In this document: piece after piece, positions 8,385-15,785 of the stretch | Layout of the letters: each line of letters starts with the position of its first letter | Numbering within the stretch: the stretch's first letter is position 1 | Source of the DNA: FEB-35 sp050263095 | Lineage (GTDB): Bacteria > Desulfobacterota > Deferrimicrobia > Deferrimicrobiales > Deferrimicrobiaceae | DNA: 64,000 nucleotides | Assembly: GCA_050263095.1 (NCBI GenBank) | Contig: JBLNEW010000043.1 | Coordinates: 1 to 64,000, forward strand | Direction of reading: 5' to 3' | Notes under the pieces: generated by a model | What the model was told of the DNA's origin: nothing | Database searches by the model: none | What the model saw: the letters and a program-made list of their open reading frames with translations, nothing else | Made by a program: the position numbers and the translations under genes

Positions 8385-9092
8385 TCAGCCGGCGCCTGCG
8401 CCGCGCATCCGCATCTCGTCGTGGCGGCCGAACTCCTCGAGCCGCTTCCTGTCGACGACGAGGAAGCCTTCCTCGCGTTTCACCAGCCCCATGCGCCGGA
8501 ACTTGTTCAGCTGGGTCGTTACCGTTTCCCGAGTGGTCCCGATCAGGTTCGCGATGTCCTCGTGGGTCAGACGCAGGGGGATCAGGGTCCCCTTCGGGGT
8601 CTCCTGCCCGTGCTCGTCGCACAGTTCCAGCAGGACTCTCGAGAGGCGGTGGTAGGACCAGGTGTGCCCGAAGTCCGCGAACTCCCTTTCCACCTTCGCC
8701 AGCCGCCTCGACAGCAGACTGATGAAATTCCTCGATACGATGGGAATGGAGGTCAGCAGCTCCACAAGGCTGCCCTTGGGGATGACGGTAACCGCGACGT
8801 CGGTGCCCGCGATTGCGGTCAGGGCCCTTCTCTCCTCGGAGAGCAGGAGCTCCCCGAAGATCGCCCCGGACTTCAGGATGTGGAGGATCGTCTCCGTCCC
8901 CTTGTCCGAGAGGGAGAGGATCCTCACCCTCCCGTCCTTGACGATGTAAAGCGAATCGGCCGAATCGCCTTTTGAGAAGATGGTCGCGCCTTTGCGATAC
9001 CGCCGCTCGGCGCAAAGCCGTTCTATCCTGTGGGCTTCGGATTCGGTGACCCCCCTGAACAGCTCGGCGGCCGTGTGGAAGGTGAGCGGCAT
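8385..9092 (-). CDS. Crp/Fnr-family transcriptional regulator (copy 2)
   Basis: 235 residues, paralogue of 5939-6622 along its whole length (same MPL.F.TA.EL start, FGELLL cassette, RLTHEDIANLIGTTRETVTT helix-turn-helix). The recognition helix is identical in its first seven residues, so both proteins should bind similar GTGA-type half-sites. Two cysteines only, not arranged as the FNR cluster. A C-terminal extension rich in Arg, Gly and Ala (MRMRGAGAG) is specific to this copy. Two such regulators flanking a set of shared operators suggests overlapping control by two signals (inference). Confidence 0.9.
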   Translation of the reverse strand: MPLTFHTAAELFRGVTESEAHRIERLCAERRYRKGATIFSKGDSADSLYIVKDGRVRILSLSDKGTETILHILKSGAIFGELLLSEERRALTAIAGTDVAVTVIPKGSLVELLTSIPIVSRNFISLLSRRLAKVEREFADFGHTWSYHRLSRVLLELCDEHGQETPKGTLIPLRLTHEDIANLIGTTRETVTTQLNKFRRMGLVKREEGFLVVDRKRLEEFGRHDEMRMRGAGAG

Positions 9093-9150
9093 GACCCTAC
9101 TTTACAGCCGCCTCCATGGACAGTTCAACCGGCCAGGTTCCATTGCGCTC

Positions 9151-9510
9151 TCACGCCGCCTTGCGGTGTGCCGGCGCTCCGTGCGCTATCTCCTGCTTCC
9201 CTTCCGTCCGCGTTTCCTTCGACTCCGCGATGCCGGAACCCCGCCCCCTGCCCCCGATGCGCACGAGCACGATCAAGGCGAGCAGCCCGGGAAGGAGCGA
9301 AAAGGAAGCCGACCGCAGCGCTTCAAGCGGATCGAATGCGGAAAGAACGAACGGCGCGGCTTCGACGGGATACGCGCCCAAAGCGACCGGGCCCGCCCAC
9401 ATCAGCCATTCGGGATCCGCCACCAGAAGGAGGAATGCATAGACGACAAAAAAGGTCCCGACGAAAAGTACCTCCGCCGTCGTTCCCCATTTTCCCTTGA
9501 GAGGTTTCAT
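9151..9510 (-). CDS. Small two-helix membrane protein downstream of MFS gene
   Basis: 119 residues from the ATG at 9510 (MKPLKGKW). A GTG at 9570 would extend it, but a predicted -10 box at 9569-9574 puts that codon upstream of transcription, so 9510 is preferred. Two hydrophobic segments (TAEVLFVGTFFVVYAFLLLV and SLLPGLLALIVLVRI) separated by a Trp/Pro-rich stretch; basic tail ending HRKAA, reminiscent of the AA ends of the WAEWP proteins. It follows the OFA-type MFS gene; some OFA carriers have a small partner protein nearby, but I cannot assign it to that family. Own Crp/Fnr-like operator at 9597-9610. Confidence 0.6.
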   Translation of the reverse strand: MKPLKGKWGTTAEVLFVGTFFVVYAFLLLVADPEWLMWAGPVALGAYPVEAAPFVLSAFDPLEALRSASFSLLPGLLALIVLVRIGGRGRGSGIAESKETRTEGKQEIAHGAPAHRKAA

Positions 9511-9596
9511 GCCTCTTGCCTCTTTCCCGGCCCTCCTTCCGTGCCGCCTCGTTCCCGGGCCTGTCTTCACGGTAACGGATCGCCGCAGGGGCTTCC

Positions 9597-9610
9597 GTGA
9601 AAGCTTTTAC
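9597..9610 (-). promoter_or_regulatory. Crp/Fnr-like operator of small membrane protein gene
   Basis: GTGAAAGCTTTTAC (minus strand GTAAAAGCTTTCAC). A TACCGT -10 candidate (9574-9569) begins exactly 22 bases after it on the minus strand, centre at -41.5. Same geometry as the operators at 11073 and 13879. Confidence 0.55.
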
Positions 9611-9669
9611 ACACGGGAAAACAAGGCACCTCCCGGGGAGGGTGTGGGAGGCTTCACTCCAAACGCAGA

Positions 9670-9698
9670 GCGGGGAGGTTCGACGAGAACCTCCCCGC
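9670..9698 (-). terminator. Strong hairpin after MFS transporter gene
   Basis: Perfect 12-bp stem (GCGGGGAGGTTC / GAACCTCCCCGC) with a 5-base loop, 35 bases beyond the MFS stop codon. No long T-run follows, so it may be a Rho-independent terminator of weak type or a 3'-end stabiliser. Confidence 0.6.
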
Positions 9699-9733
9699 GG
9701 AGCTGTTGCTGTTTCCAGGGATCGGGTCCCTGT

Positions 9734-10975
9734 TCAGGCTGCCGCCTTCGCCGGCTCCATCCTTGTCTCCGCCGGACGCCGGGCGAGCATCTCGAAGCCC
9801 AGCGCGACGAGGCAGATCACGGCGCCGGTGTAGAAGGCGTACTGGTAGTTTCCGTAGATGTCGAACATGCGGCCGCCGATGCGCGGGCCGATGAGCCCGG
9901 CCACGCCCCACGCCGTGAAGAGCAGGCCGTAGTTCACTCCCACGTTCTTGGTGCCCCAGAAGTCGGCCGCCGTGGAAGCGTTCACCGAGAGCTGCGTCCC
10001 GTAGCACCAGTAAACCGCGAACACGAGGATATACAGTGCCGAGACGCTGGACCCCACATGGTACAGGAGGAACATGGCCACGACCGAGATCCCGATCATC
10101 AGGCGCAAGACGTTCAGGCGGCCGAGGTGGTCGGACATCCAGCCCGAGAGGATCCGGCCCGATGCATTGCCGGCCGCCCCGACGAAGATCGCCGTCGTCG
10201 CCAACGTGAGCGAGTGTCCTTGCGCCTGGGCGAACGGAACGAGCTGGCTGATTACCATGAGGCCCGCCGACGTGCCGAGAGCGTACGCCAGCCACAGGAA
10301 ATAGAAGCCGCGCGTCCTGACCACCTCGGACGGTGTGTACTCATATAGCGTGCCGGCGGCCTTGGTGGCCGGGGACGGCACCCAGCCGGCCGGTTTGTAG
10401 CCTGGTTTCGGATTCTGCAGAAGGTACGTAGCGATCATCCCCATGACGAAGAAGATGATACCGAACGCAAAGAAGGTGGTCCGCCATCCGTACGTGGGGA
10501 TCAGCAAGTTGCCCCCCAGAGGGCCGAAGATCGCCGATCCCCCCCCGTATCCCGCGACCGCCAACCCGACCGCGAGGCCCCTCTTGTCGGGGAACCACTT
10601 GGACATAACGGGGATCGGGGTTGCGTAGCCGAAGCCCTGGCCGGTGGCCGCCACGACGCCCAGCCAGAACACGATCCAGCCGATGCTGTCGGTGTAGCCG
10701 GCCATGAAGAATCCGATTGCGTTCAGGGTGGCGCCGATGAACGACACTTTCGTCGGCCCCAATTTGTCCTGGATCCGCCCGCCTACGATGAAGGTGACCC
10801 CAAATACCGCGACCAGGACCATGAATATGATCGAAACGTCCGCCCGCGTCCATCCGAACTCCTTCTGTATAGGCGCAACAAAAATACTCCATGCATACAC
10901 GGCGCCGAGGGCAAGGTTCATCGACAGCCCCCCCACGATGCGCCACCACCGGTTCAATCCCGTCTGCCCATCCAT
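9734..10975 (-). CDS. OFA-family MFS transporter
   Basis: 413 residues, 12 predicted transmembrane helices. Start at 10975 chosen because GGAGGGGAGG precedes it; the longer frame to 11086 would begin inside the operator region. The opening RWWRIVGGLSMNLALGAVYAWSIF, the FGWTRADVS loop, GQGFGYATPIPVMSKWFPDKRG and SGWMSDHLGR are typical of the oxalate/formate antiporter branch. In deltaproteobacteria this branch carries various monocarboxylates; substrate cannot be read from sequence. Ends AKAAA. Transcribed from a promoter with two tandem Crp/Fnr-like palindromes, so probably activated by one or both regulators nearby. Confidence 0.9.
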   Translation of the reverse strand: MDGQTGLNRWWRIVGGLSMNLALGAVYAWSIFVAPIQKEFGWTRADVSIIFMVLVAVFGVTFIVGGRIQDKLGPTKVSFIGATLNAIGFFMAGYTDSIGWIVFWLGVVAATGQGFGYATPIPVMSKWFPDKRGLAVGLAVAGYGGGSAIFGPLGGNLLIPTYGWRTTFFAFGIIFFVMGMIATYLLQNPKPGYKPAGWVPSPATKAAGTLYEYTPSEVVRTRGFYFLWLAYALGTSAGLMVISQLVPFAQAQGHSLTLATTAIFVGAAGNASGRILSGWMSDHLGRLNVLRLMIGISVVAMFLLYHVGSSVSALYILVFAVYWCYGTQLSVNASTAADFWGTKNVGVNYGLLFTAWGVAGLIGPRIGGRMFDIYGNYQYAFYTGAVICLVALGFEMLARRPAETRMEPAKAAA

Positions 10976-11044
10976 GGCCTCCCCTCCATTTCTCCGCGGC
11001 TCGCCGCGGAATGCGTTTAAGAAGCCGACTTCCCCATATTCATC

Positions 11045-11050
11045 TTTATA
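11045..11050 (-). promoter_or_regulatory. -10 box of MFS transporter gene
   Basis: TATAAA on the minus strand, beginning 22 bases after the proximal operator (11073-11086). No TTGACA-like -35 box; that position is taken by the palindrome, as expected for an activator-dependent class II promoter. Confidence 0.55.
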
Positions 11051-11072
11051 GCGGACTCTGCCGGGGAGTTCT

Positions 11073-11086
11073 GTGAAACCTTTCAC
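11073..11086 (-). promoter_or_regulatory. Crp/Fnr-like operator, proximal, MFS gene
   Basis: GTGAAACCTTTCAC, a palindrome perfect apart from the central two bases. Centre at about -41.5 relative to the start predicted from TATAAA at 11045-11050. The best of the six sites in this region. Confidence 0.7.
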
Positions 11087-11095
11087 GTTGTCGCT

Positions 11096-11109
11096 GCGAA
11101 AGGTTTCAC
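11096..11109 (-). promoter_or_regulatory. Crp/Fnr-like operator, distal, MFS gene
   Basis: GCGAAAGGTTTCAC, one mismatch from the palindrome. It begins 23 bases from the proximal site, placing it near -64.5, about two helical turns away and on nearly the same DNA face. Confidence 0.6.
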
Positions 11110-11232
11110 GGAAGCTGGCAGGCGGGCTGGAGGTCCCGGGAGCTGCCGTTGGAACCGGCCGTCCCCTTTTCTTATCTTACGGGGGTAAAGGAAGGCATCC
11201 GGAAAGGCGAGTTCCGTGAAAGGAGGAACGGG

Positions 11233-11586
11233 ATGATTCGTATCAAGCGGGTCTACGAAAAGCCGGACCCTTCCGACGAAATCCGGATCCTCGTCGATCG
11301 CCTTTGGCCCCGGGGAGTGAGCAAGGCCGCTGCCCGGATCGACGAGTGGAGGAAGGACCTCGCCCCGACGGACGCCCTGCGGAAGTGGTTCAACCACGAT
11401 CCGCGGAAATGGGAGGAGTTCCGTCTGCGCTACCGCAACGAACTCGATGCATCGAGAAAAATGGAGGATCTTAAAGAACTGGCCGGACGGGTGAAGACGG
11501 AAACCGTGACCCTGCTGTACGCCGCGCACGACAAGACGCGCAACAACGCCGTTGCTCTCAAGAAGATCATCGAGAAGTTCCTGTAG
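11233..11586 (+). CDS. DUF488 family protein
   Basis: 117 residues. ATG at 11233 has AAGGAGGAACGGG upstream. Family hallmarks: IRIKRVYEKPDPSDEIRILVDRLWPRGVSK, RKWFNHDPRKWEEFRLRYRNEL and VTLLYAAHDKTRNNAVALK, as in YeaO-type DUF488 proteins. The fold is small and possibly nucleic-acid or nucleotide related; function is not established. Divergent from the MFS gene and convergent with WAEWP gene 2. Confidence 0.9.
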   Translation: MIRIKRVYEKPDPSDEIRILVDRLWPRGVSKAAARIDEWRKDLAPTDALRKWFNHDPRKWEEFRLRYRNELDASRKMEDLKELAGRVKTETVTLLYAAHDKTRNNAVALKKIIEKFL

Positions 11587-11598
11587 GGCCGGTCTGAT

Positions 11599-11635
11599 GG
11601 CCGGGAGGTTCCCAGTGAAGGGAATCCCCCCGGCC
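11599..11635. terminator. Bidirectional hairpin between convergent genes
   Basis: GGCCGGGAGGTTCCC pairs with GGGAATCCCCCCGGCC across a 6-base loop with one bulge. It sits between the DUF488 stop (11586) and the stop of WAEWP gene 2 (11655). No T-run either side. Confidence 0.5.
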
Positions 11636-11654
11636 CGCCATGCTTGTGATGCCT

Positions 11655-11864
11655 TCAAGCCGCCAGGCGGATCTCTTCCTCCGTCTCGGGTTCGTCGGCT
11701 TCAGGAAGCGGCCACTCCGCCCAATACAGGCGGTTCCCTCTGCTCTCCTCCTCGGACATGTGCCCGAAAAGGACTGCGCTCACCACGATCGCGAGCAGGG
11801 CCACTTCGGCCAGGTACGCGAAGCTGGATCCGATGAACTCAGTTCCCAGTGCGAAGATTTCCAT
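11655..11864 (-). CDS. WAEWP microprotein 2 (small single-pass membrane protein)
   Basis: 69 residues. ATG at 11864 preceded by AAAGGGGGTGAAGATC, nearly the same leader as copy 1; frames extending to 12041 are not supported. One transmembrane segment (about 14-34, FAYLAEVALLAIVVSAVLFG), then HMSEEESRGNRLYWAEWPLP, a Glu-rich stretch and the C-terminus IRLAA. Shares GxMxxEESxGN...WAE(W/S)P with copy 3 and WAEWPxP and RLAA with copy 1. Unknown family. The ending LAA equals the last three residues of the ssrA tag that ClpXP recognises, so regulated turnover is possible (inference). Confidence 0.75.
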   Translation of the reverse strand: MEIFALGTEFIGSSFAYLAEVALLAIVVSAVLFGHMSEEESRGNRLYWAEWPLPEADEPETEEEIRLAA

Positions 11865-11918
11865 GATCTTCACCCCCTTTCCCTCTGACCGTAAGATAAC
11901 GTGGAGAGGAGATCGATT

Positions 11919-11932
11919 GTGAAAGGTCGAAC
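11919..11932 (-). promoter_or_regulatory. Degenerate Crp/Fnr-like operator of WAEWP gene 2
   Basis: GTGAAAGGTCGAAC: one perfect half-site, one degraded. TATCTT (11898-11893) follows after 20 bases on the minus strand. It lies 55 bases from the ATG, matching copies 1 (54) and 3 (57). A second partial site, GTGAAAAATATCAT on the minus strand, lies at 11938-11951. The weakest member of the set; it could also act on divergent folE. Confidence 0.4.
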
Positions 11933-11994
11933 GGAAATGATATTTTTCACGGAGGGAGCCAAAACAGGTTTCTCCGCCGCTCCCGGGAGGACCG

Positions 11995-12663
11995 ATGAGT
12001 TCGGACGGCGACCATGAGCACAGGAAAATCCTGCCGGGCATGAGTGCGAACCGCCCGCGCGTTCCGGAAGACCGGATTCGTAAGTTCGAAGGCTACATGG
12101 AGGAAATCTTCTCGGCTTTCGGGATGGATCTTGACACCCCGGCCACGCGGGACACCCCGCGGCGGTTTCTCCGGGCGATGCAGGACAGCACCGAAGGGTA
12201 CGAGGGCGACCCGAAGCTGATCACGGTGTTCGATACCGAGTGCCGCGGAGGGCCGGACTGCCGGCTCAGCCAGATCGTGGAAGGTCCGATTCCGTTCTTC
12301 AGCCTCTGCGAGCACCACGCGCTTCCGTTCTACGGCCGCGCCTATGTGGGGTACATCGCCCACGAGCAGATCATCGGCCTGTCGAAGCTCACGCGGCTCG
12401 TGCGCCTCTATGCGAAACGGTTCACCGTGCAGGAGCGGATCGGCCAGCAGATCGCCGACTCCCTGGACGCGATGCTCCGTCCGCATGGCGTTGCGGTGTA
12501 CCTCGACGCTCACCACCTGTGCACCCAGATGAGGGGGGTCCGGGAGACGGCTCCGCTGACACGCACGACGTTCTGGCGCGGGAATTACGAAAGCGACCCG
12601 GCCCTTCGGACCGAGTTCTACGTGGCATGCGGGCTGCACCGGTTCGAAGCCGGGACCCGGTAG
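11995..12663 (+). CDS. folE: GTP cyclohydrolase I (FolE)
   Basis: 222 residues. First enzyme of tetrahydrofolate/pterin synthesis, turning GTP into dihydroneopterin triphosphate. The zinc and catalytic motifs are present: PFFSLCEHHALPF, YIAHEQIIGLSKL, HLCTQMRGV. Ribosome site GGGAGGACCG before ATG 11995. It is followed 13 bases later by a RibD-like reductase, so the pair may act in a pterin- or flavin-like pathway. Confidence 0.95.
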   Translation: MSSDGDHEHRKILPGMSANRPRVPEDRIRKFEGYMEEIFSAFGMDLDTPATRDTPRRFLRAMQDSTEGYEGDPKLITVFDTECRGGPDCRLSQIVEGPIPFFSLCEHHALPFYGRAYVGYIAHEQIIGLSKLTRLVRLYAKRFTVQERIGQQIADSLDAMLRPHGVAVYLDAHHLCTQMRGVRETAPLTRTTFWRGNYESDPALRTEFYVACGLHRFEAGTR

Positions 12664-12676
12664 GCGGCGGGATGCG

Positions 12677-13525
12677 ATGCTTCCCCTGACGCCCCTGGAA
12701 TCCCTCTTCGAAACGGGGCAGGGGGAGGAGCTTCCCCTCCCCCGCGAACTGTCGGCGCTCTACGGTCCTCTCCGCTTCCCGGCGCGCAGGGGCCGCAGGT
12801 ACGTAATAGGCAATTTCGTGACCACGCTTGACGGCGTCGCGTCCCTCTCCGACCCCGTGCTGCCGGGAGGAGGCCCCATCAGCGGTTCCAACCCGCACGA
12901 CAGGATGGTGATGGGCCTGCTTCGGGCCGTCGCCGACGCCGTGATCGTCGGCGCCGGTACGCTGCGCTCGGTCCCCCGTCACCTTTGGACGGCCGAGCAC
13001 ATCTTCCCGGCTCTGGCCGACCCGTACCGCCGGCTTCGGGCCGCGCTGGGGAAGACCGCTCCGCCCTTGAACGTCATCGTAACAGCGCGCGGCGAAATCG
13101 ACCCGGGCCTTCCGGTTTTCCGGTCCGGGGACGTAAAGACTCTCGTCGTCACAACGCCGGCAGGCGCCCGGAAGGTCCGTGAAAGGGGCTTTTCCGGGGC
13201 GGTCGGGATCGAGGAAGTGAACGGTGCGGCCGGGGTCGGCGCCCGGGAAATTCTGTCCGCGATCGACCGTGTCCTGCCCGGGAAATTATTCCTTGTCGAG
13301 GGGGGGCCGCGGTTGATGGGGGATTTCTTCGCCGAGAAATGCCTGGACGAGCTTTTCTTGACGCTAGCTCCGCAGGTTGCCGGCAGGGACGGGGCCGCAG
13401 AGCGTCCTGGATTCGTCTCAGGCAAGCGCTTTGCGCCGGAGCGCCCTCTCTGGGGAACGCTTGCCGGCGCAAAACGCGGCGGCAGCCATCTGTTTTTAAG
13501 GTATGCATTCGCCGCTGAAGAATGA
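12677..13525 (+). CDS. RibD C-terminal/dihydrofolate-reductase-like reductase
   Basis: 282 residues of the pyrimidine reductase family: YVIGNFVTTLDGVASLSDP near residue 45, DAVIVGAGTLRSVPRHLWT, LFLVEGGPRLMGDFFAEK and DELFLTLAPQVAGR are characteristic. Unlike full RibD it has no deaminase domain. In the family this domain reduces a ribosylamino-pyrimidine or pteridine with NADPH. Placement after folE suggests a role as an alternative pterin reductase, which is inference. Confidence 0.85.
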   Translation: MLPLTPLESLFETGQGEELPLPRELSALYGPLRFPARRGRRYVIGNFVTTLDGVASLSDPVLPGGGPISGSNPHDRMVMGLLRAVADAVIVGAGTLRSVPRHLWTAEHIFPALADPYRRLRAALGKTAPPLNVIVTARGEIDPGLPVFRSGDVKTLVVTTPAGARKVRERGFSGAVGIEEVNGAAGVGAREILSAIDRVLPGKLFLVEGGPRLMGDFFAEKCLDELFLTLAPQVAGRDGAAERPGFVSGKRFAPERPLWGTLAGAKRGGSHLFLRYAFAAEE

Positions 13526-13547
13526 TCTCCCGGCGGGATCCTGCGGG

Positions 13548-13586
13548 AAAAAAACCGGGGGATTGCCCGGTTCGGCAACCCCCCGG
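13548..13586 (-). terminator. Rho-independent terminator of WAEWP gene 3
   Basis: CCGGGGGATTGCC (13555-13567) pairs with GGCAACCCCCCGG (13574-13586) with one mismatch. On the minus strand the hairpin is followed by seven T (A-run 13548-13554), the classical form. Confidence 0.85.
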
Positions 13587-13606
13587 GTCGGGGGCGATCG
13601 GCAAAG

Positions 13607-13822
13607 TTACGCGGCCTTAGGATACTTGACGCCCTCCACCGGCGCGGATTCGCCGATGTCCGTAAACGGGGATTCTGCCCAGAAGACCGGGTTTCCCTTG
13701 GATTCCTCGTCGGCCATGTTGCCGAGAAGGATGCCGCACGCCGCGATAACCAACAGCGCAAGCCCGCACAGCGCGGCAATCGGAGAACCGAACAGTTCGA
13801 TGTCGAAAAGGATGCCTTCCAT
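13607..13822 (-). CDS. WAESP microprotein 3 (small single-pass membrane protein)
   Basis: 71 residues. The ATG at 13822 is preceded by AAGGAGGTGAGAAAG, a near-perfect ribosome site; longer starts are not needed. Transmembrane segment at about 13-35 (SPIAALCGLALLVIAACGILLG), then NMADEESKGNPVFWAESPF, a short acidic tail and the C-terminus YPKAA. Third paralogue of 6749-6961 and 11655-11864. It has its own palindromic operator, TATAGT -10 box and terminator, so it is a complete independent transcription unit, arguing for a real function. Confidence 0.8.
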   Translation of the reverse strand: MEGILFDIELFGSPIAALCGLALLVIAACGILLGNMADEESKGNPVFWAESPFTDIGESAPVEGVKYPKAA

Positions 13823-13850
13823 CTTTCTCACCTCCTTCCTTTCTGATCCC

Positions 13851-13856
13851 ACTATA
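13851..13856 (-). promoter_or_regulatory. -10 box of WAESP gene 3
   Basis: TATAGT on the minus strand, beginning exactly 22 bases after the palindrome at 13879-13892; predicted start about 13844. Confidence 0.55.
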
Positions 13857-13878
13857 GGGCCGGGCGCGGAAGTGGTCT

Positions 13879-13892
13879 GTGCAACCTTTCAC
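13879..13892 (-). promoter_or_regulatory. Crp/Fnr-like operator of WAESP gene 3
   Basis: GTGCAACCTTTCAC, one base from the GTGAAA-N2-TTTCAC palindrome. Centre at -41.5 from the predicted start; 57 bases from the ATG at 13822. It lies 80 bases before the divergent gene at 13972 and could also affect it. Confidence 0.65.
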
Positions 13893-13971
13893 ATTGCCCC
13901 CCCCGGTGCTATTCTCAATCGTTGACTGCACCGGCAAGCTCCGCGCGGGCATGACGGTCCTGGAGGGAATG

Positions 13972-14310
13972 ATGCCGTTCATCGTCCGGATGGGCGCCAG
14001 CGCCATCGCAATCCTGATAATCGCGTACCTGCTCCCGTCGGTGATGTCGGCCGACGGTCCGATGGCGGCGCTGGCTGCCGCTTTCGTGCTGGGATTGGTC
14101 AACGCGATTATCCGGCCGGTTTTCGTCCTCCTCACGCTCCCGGTAACCGTAGCGACTCTCGGGATATTCCTCGTCGTGATAAACGGACTGCTTCTTTGGC
14201 TCGTATCCGCGATCGTCCCCGGCGTCCACGTCAACGGGTTCCTCGGGGCCGTTGCGGGCTCGCTGCTCATCAGCGCAATCTCGTGGATCCTTACGAGGGT
14301 CGTTCCATGA
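13972..14310 (+). CDS. Phage-holin-like (DUF360/YvlD) membrane protein
   Basis: 112 residues, four hydrophobic segments covering most of the protein. The pattern AAAFVLGLVNAIIRPVFVLLTLPVTVATLGIF followed by INGLLLWLVS matches the Phage_holin_4_2/YvlD family. Start 13972 chosen for GGAGG 5 bases upstream; 13969 and 13951 are alternatives. Function unknown despite the family name; such proteins are chromosomal and not phage remnants. Stop overlaps the next start as ATGA. Confidence 0.8.
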   Translation: MPFIVRMGASAIAILIIAYLLPSVMSADGPMAALAAAFVLGLVNAIIRPVFVLLTLPVTVATLGIFLVVINGLLLWLVSAIVPGVHVNGFLGAVAGSLLISAISWILTRVVP

Positions 14311-15707
14311 GCGTCTCCATCCGGTTTTTGGGCGGCGTGCGCGAGGTGACCGGCTCGTGCATCCTGCTGCAGTCCGGCCGAGCCAGGTTCCTGGTCGACT
14401 GCGGGATGTTCCAGGGCGGGTCGGAGAGCGACCGGAAGAACGCCCGTCCTTTCGCCGTTCCCCCTTCCTCGATCGATTTCGTCCTTTCCACCCACGCCCA
14501 TATCGACCATTCCGGGCTGCTCCCCAAGGTAGTGCACGACGGATTCAAGGGGAGGATTTACGCCACTCCGGCGACGGCCGACCTGTTGAGGGTGATGCTT
14601 CCGGATTCCGGACACATCCAGGAGAGGGAGGCGGAGTGGCAGACGCGGAGGGCGATGCGGGCGGGGAATCGCGACGGACGACCTCTTTACACCGAAGCGG
14701 ATGCCCTGGCGGTTCTTCCGCGCCTGGAACCGGTTCCTTACGGAAAAGGGTTCGAGCCCGCGCCAGGCATCCGTGTCCGCTTCCTGGACGCGGGGCATAT
14801 TCTGGGATCGGCGATCGTGTGCGTCTCGATCAGGGACGGCGGCAGGGACAGGGAACTCGTCTTCACCGGGGACCTCGGCCACCGGGGCCTTCCCATAGTG
14901 CGGGATCCGGCGCCCGTAGAGAAGGCCGACGTCCTCGTCATGGAGTCCACCTACGGGAACCGGGTTCACAAGGGTATGGAGCAGTCGATAGAAGAGTTCC
15001 TGCACGCCGTGACGGACACTCTCGGCCGGAAAGGCGGAAACGTGATCATTCCCGCCTTCGCCGTGGGCCGCGCCCAGGACATACTTTACCTGTTAGCCGA
15101 CCTGACCCGCCAGGGAAGGATTTCCGGGATCACGCTGTACATAGACTCGCCGCTGGCGGCGCAGGCCACGCAGATTACCCTTCGCCACCCGGAATGCTTC
15201 GATGACAGCACGCGACGGGCGCTGGCATGGAAGGAGGCGCACCCCGACCGGTTCCGGGTCGTCGTCACCGCGAGCGCCGAGGAGTCGATGGCGCTTAATT
15301 CAATGCGTGGAGGCGGGATCATAATGGCGGGCAGCGGGATGTGCGAGGCCGGGAGGATAAAGCATCACCTCAAGCACAATCTATGGCGCAAGGAGTCCAG
15401 CATCGTCATCGTCGGTTTCCAGGCGGCGGGGACGCTCGGCCGCAAGATAGTCGACGGAGCTAAATATGTCCGTGTTCTTGGGGAAGACATCGCGGTGGCG
15501 GCCGACATCTACACGATCGGAGGGCTGTCGGCGCACGCGGACCGGGACGATCTGCTGGCCTGGGCCGGCGGATTCCGCTCGCCGCCTGAGCAGGTCTTCG
15601 TGGCCCACGGCGAGGAATCCGTTTCCCTTGGTTTCGCGCAGGAGCTGCGCGGCCGCCTCAAGTGGAACGCCGAGGTTCCGGTTCCAGGGCAGCCGCTGGA
15701 GGTCTGA
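14307..15707 (+). CDS. MBL-fold beta-CASP ribonuclease-like hydrolase
   Basis: 466 residues. Metallo-beta-lactamase motifs: LVDCGMFQGG, THAHIDHSGLLPK (zinc ligands), DAGHILGSA and FTGDLGHRG. The beta-CASP region has VIIPAFAVGRAQDILY and IYIDSPLA-like LYIDSPLAAQAT, followed by the RNA-specificity domain with GIIMAGSGMCEAGRI and GGLSAHADRDDLL. This order matches CPSF73-like bacterial RNA-processing hydrolases (TTHA0252 type). Translationally coupled to the upstream small membrane protein. Confidence 0.92.
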   Translation: MSVSIRFLGGVREVTGSCILLQSGRARFLVDCGMFQGGSESDRKNARPFAVPPSSIDFVLSTHAHIDHSGLLPKVVHDGFKGRIYATPATADLLRVMLPDSGHIQEREAEWQTRRAMRAGNRDGRPLYTEADALAVLPRLEPVPYGKGFEPAPGIRVRFLDAGHILGSAIVCVSIRDGGRDRELVFTGDLGHRGLPIVRDPAPVEKADVLVMESTYGNRVHKGMEQSIEEFLHAVTDTLGRKGGNVIIPAFAVGRAQDILYLLADLTRQGRISGITLYIDSPLAAQATQITLRHPECFDDSTRRALAWKEAHPDRFRVVVTASAEESMALNSMRGGGIIMAGSGMCEAGRIKHHLKHNLWRKESSIVIVGFQAAGTLGRKIVDGAKYVRVLGEDIAVAADIYTIGGLSAHADRDDLLAWAGGFRSPPEQVFVAHGEESVSLGFAQELRGRLKWNAEVPVPGQPLEV

Positions 15708-15785
15708 AACCTGACGCGCCTCTCCCGGAACCACCGGCAATTCCTTTCATCTCTATCTTGAGATCGAAAGGAAAGGAGATGGGGG

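Noticed and set aside
13972..14310. A prophage holin
   Set aside because: The family name is historical; there are no phage genes nearby and it is coupled to a chromosomal hydrolase gene.
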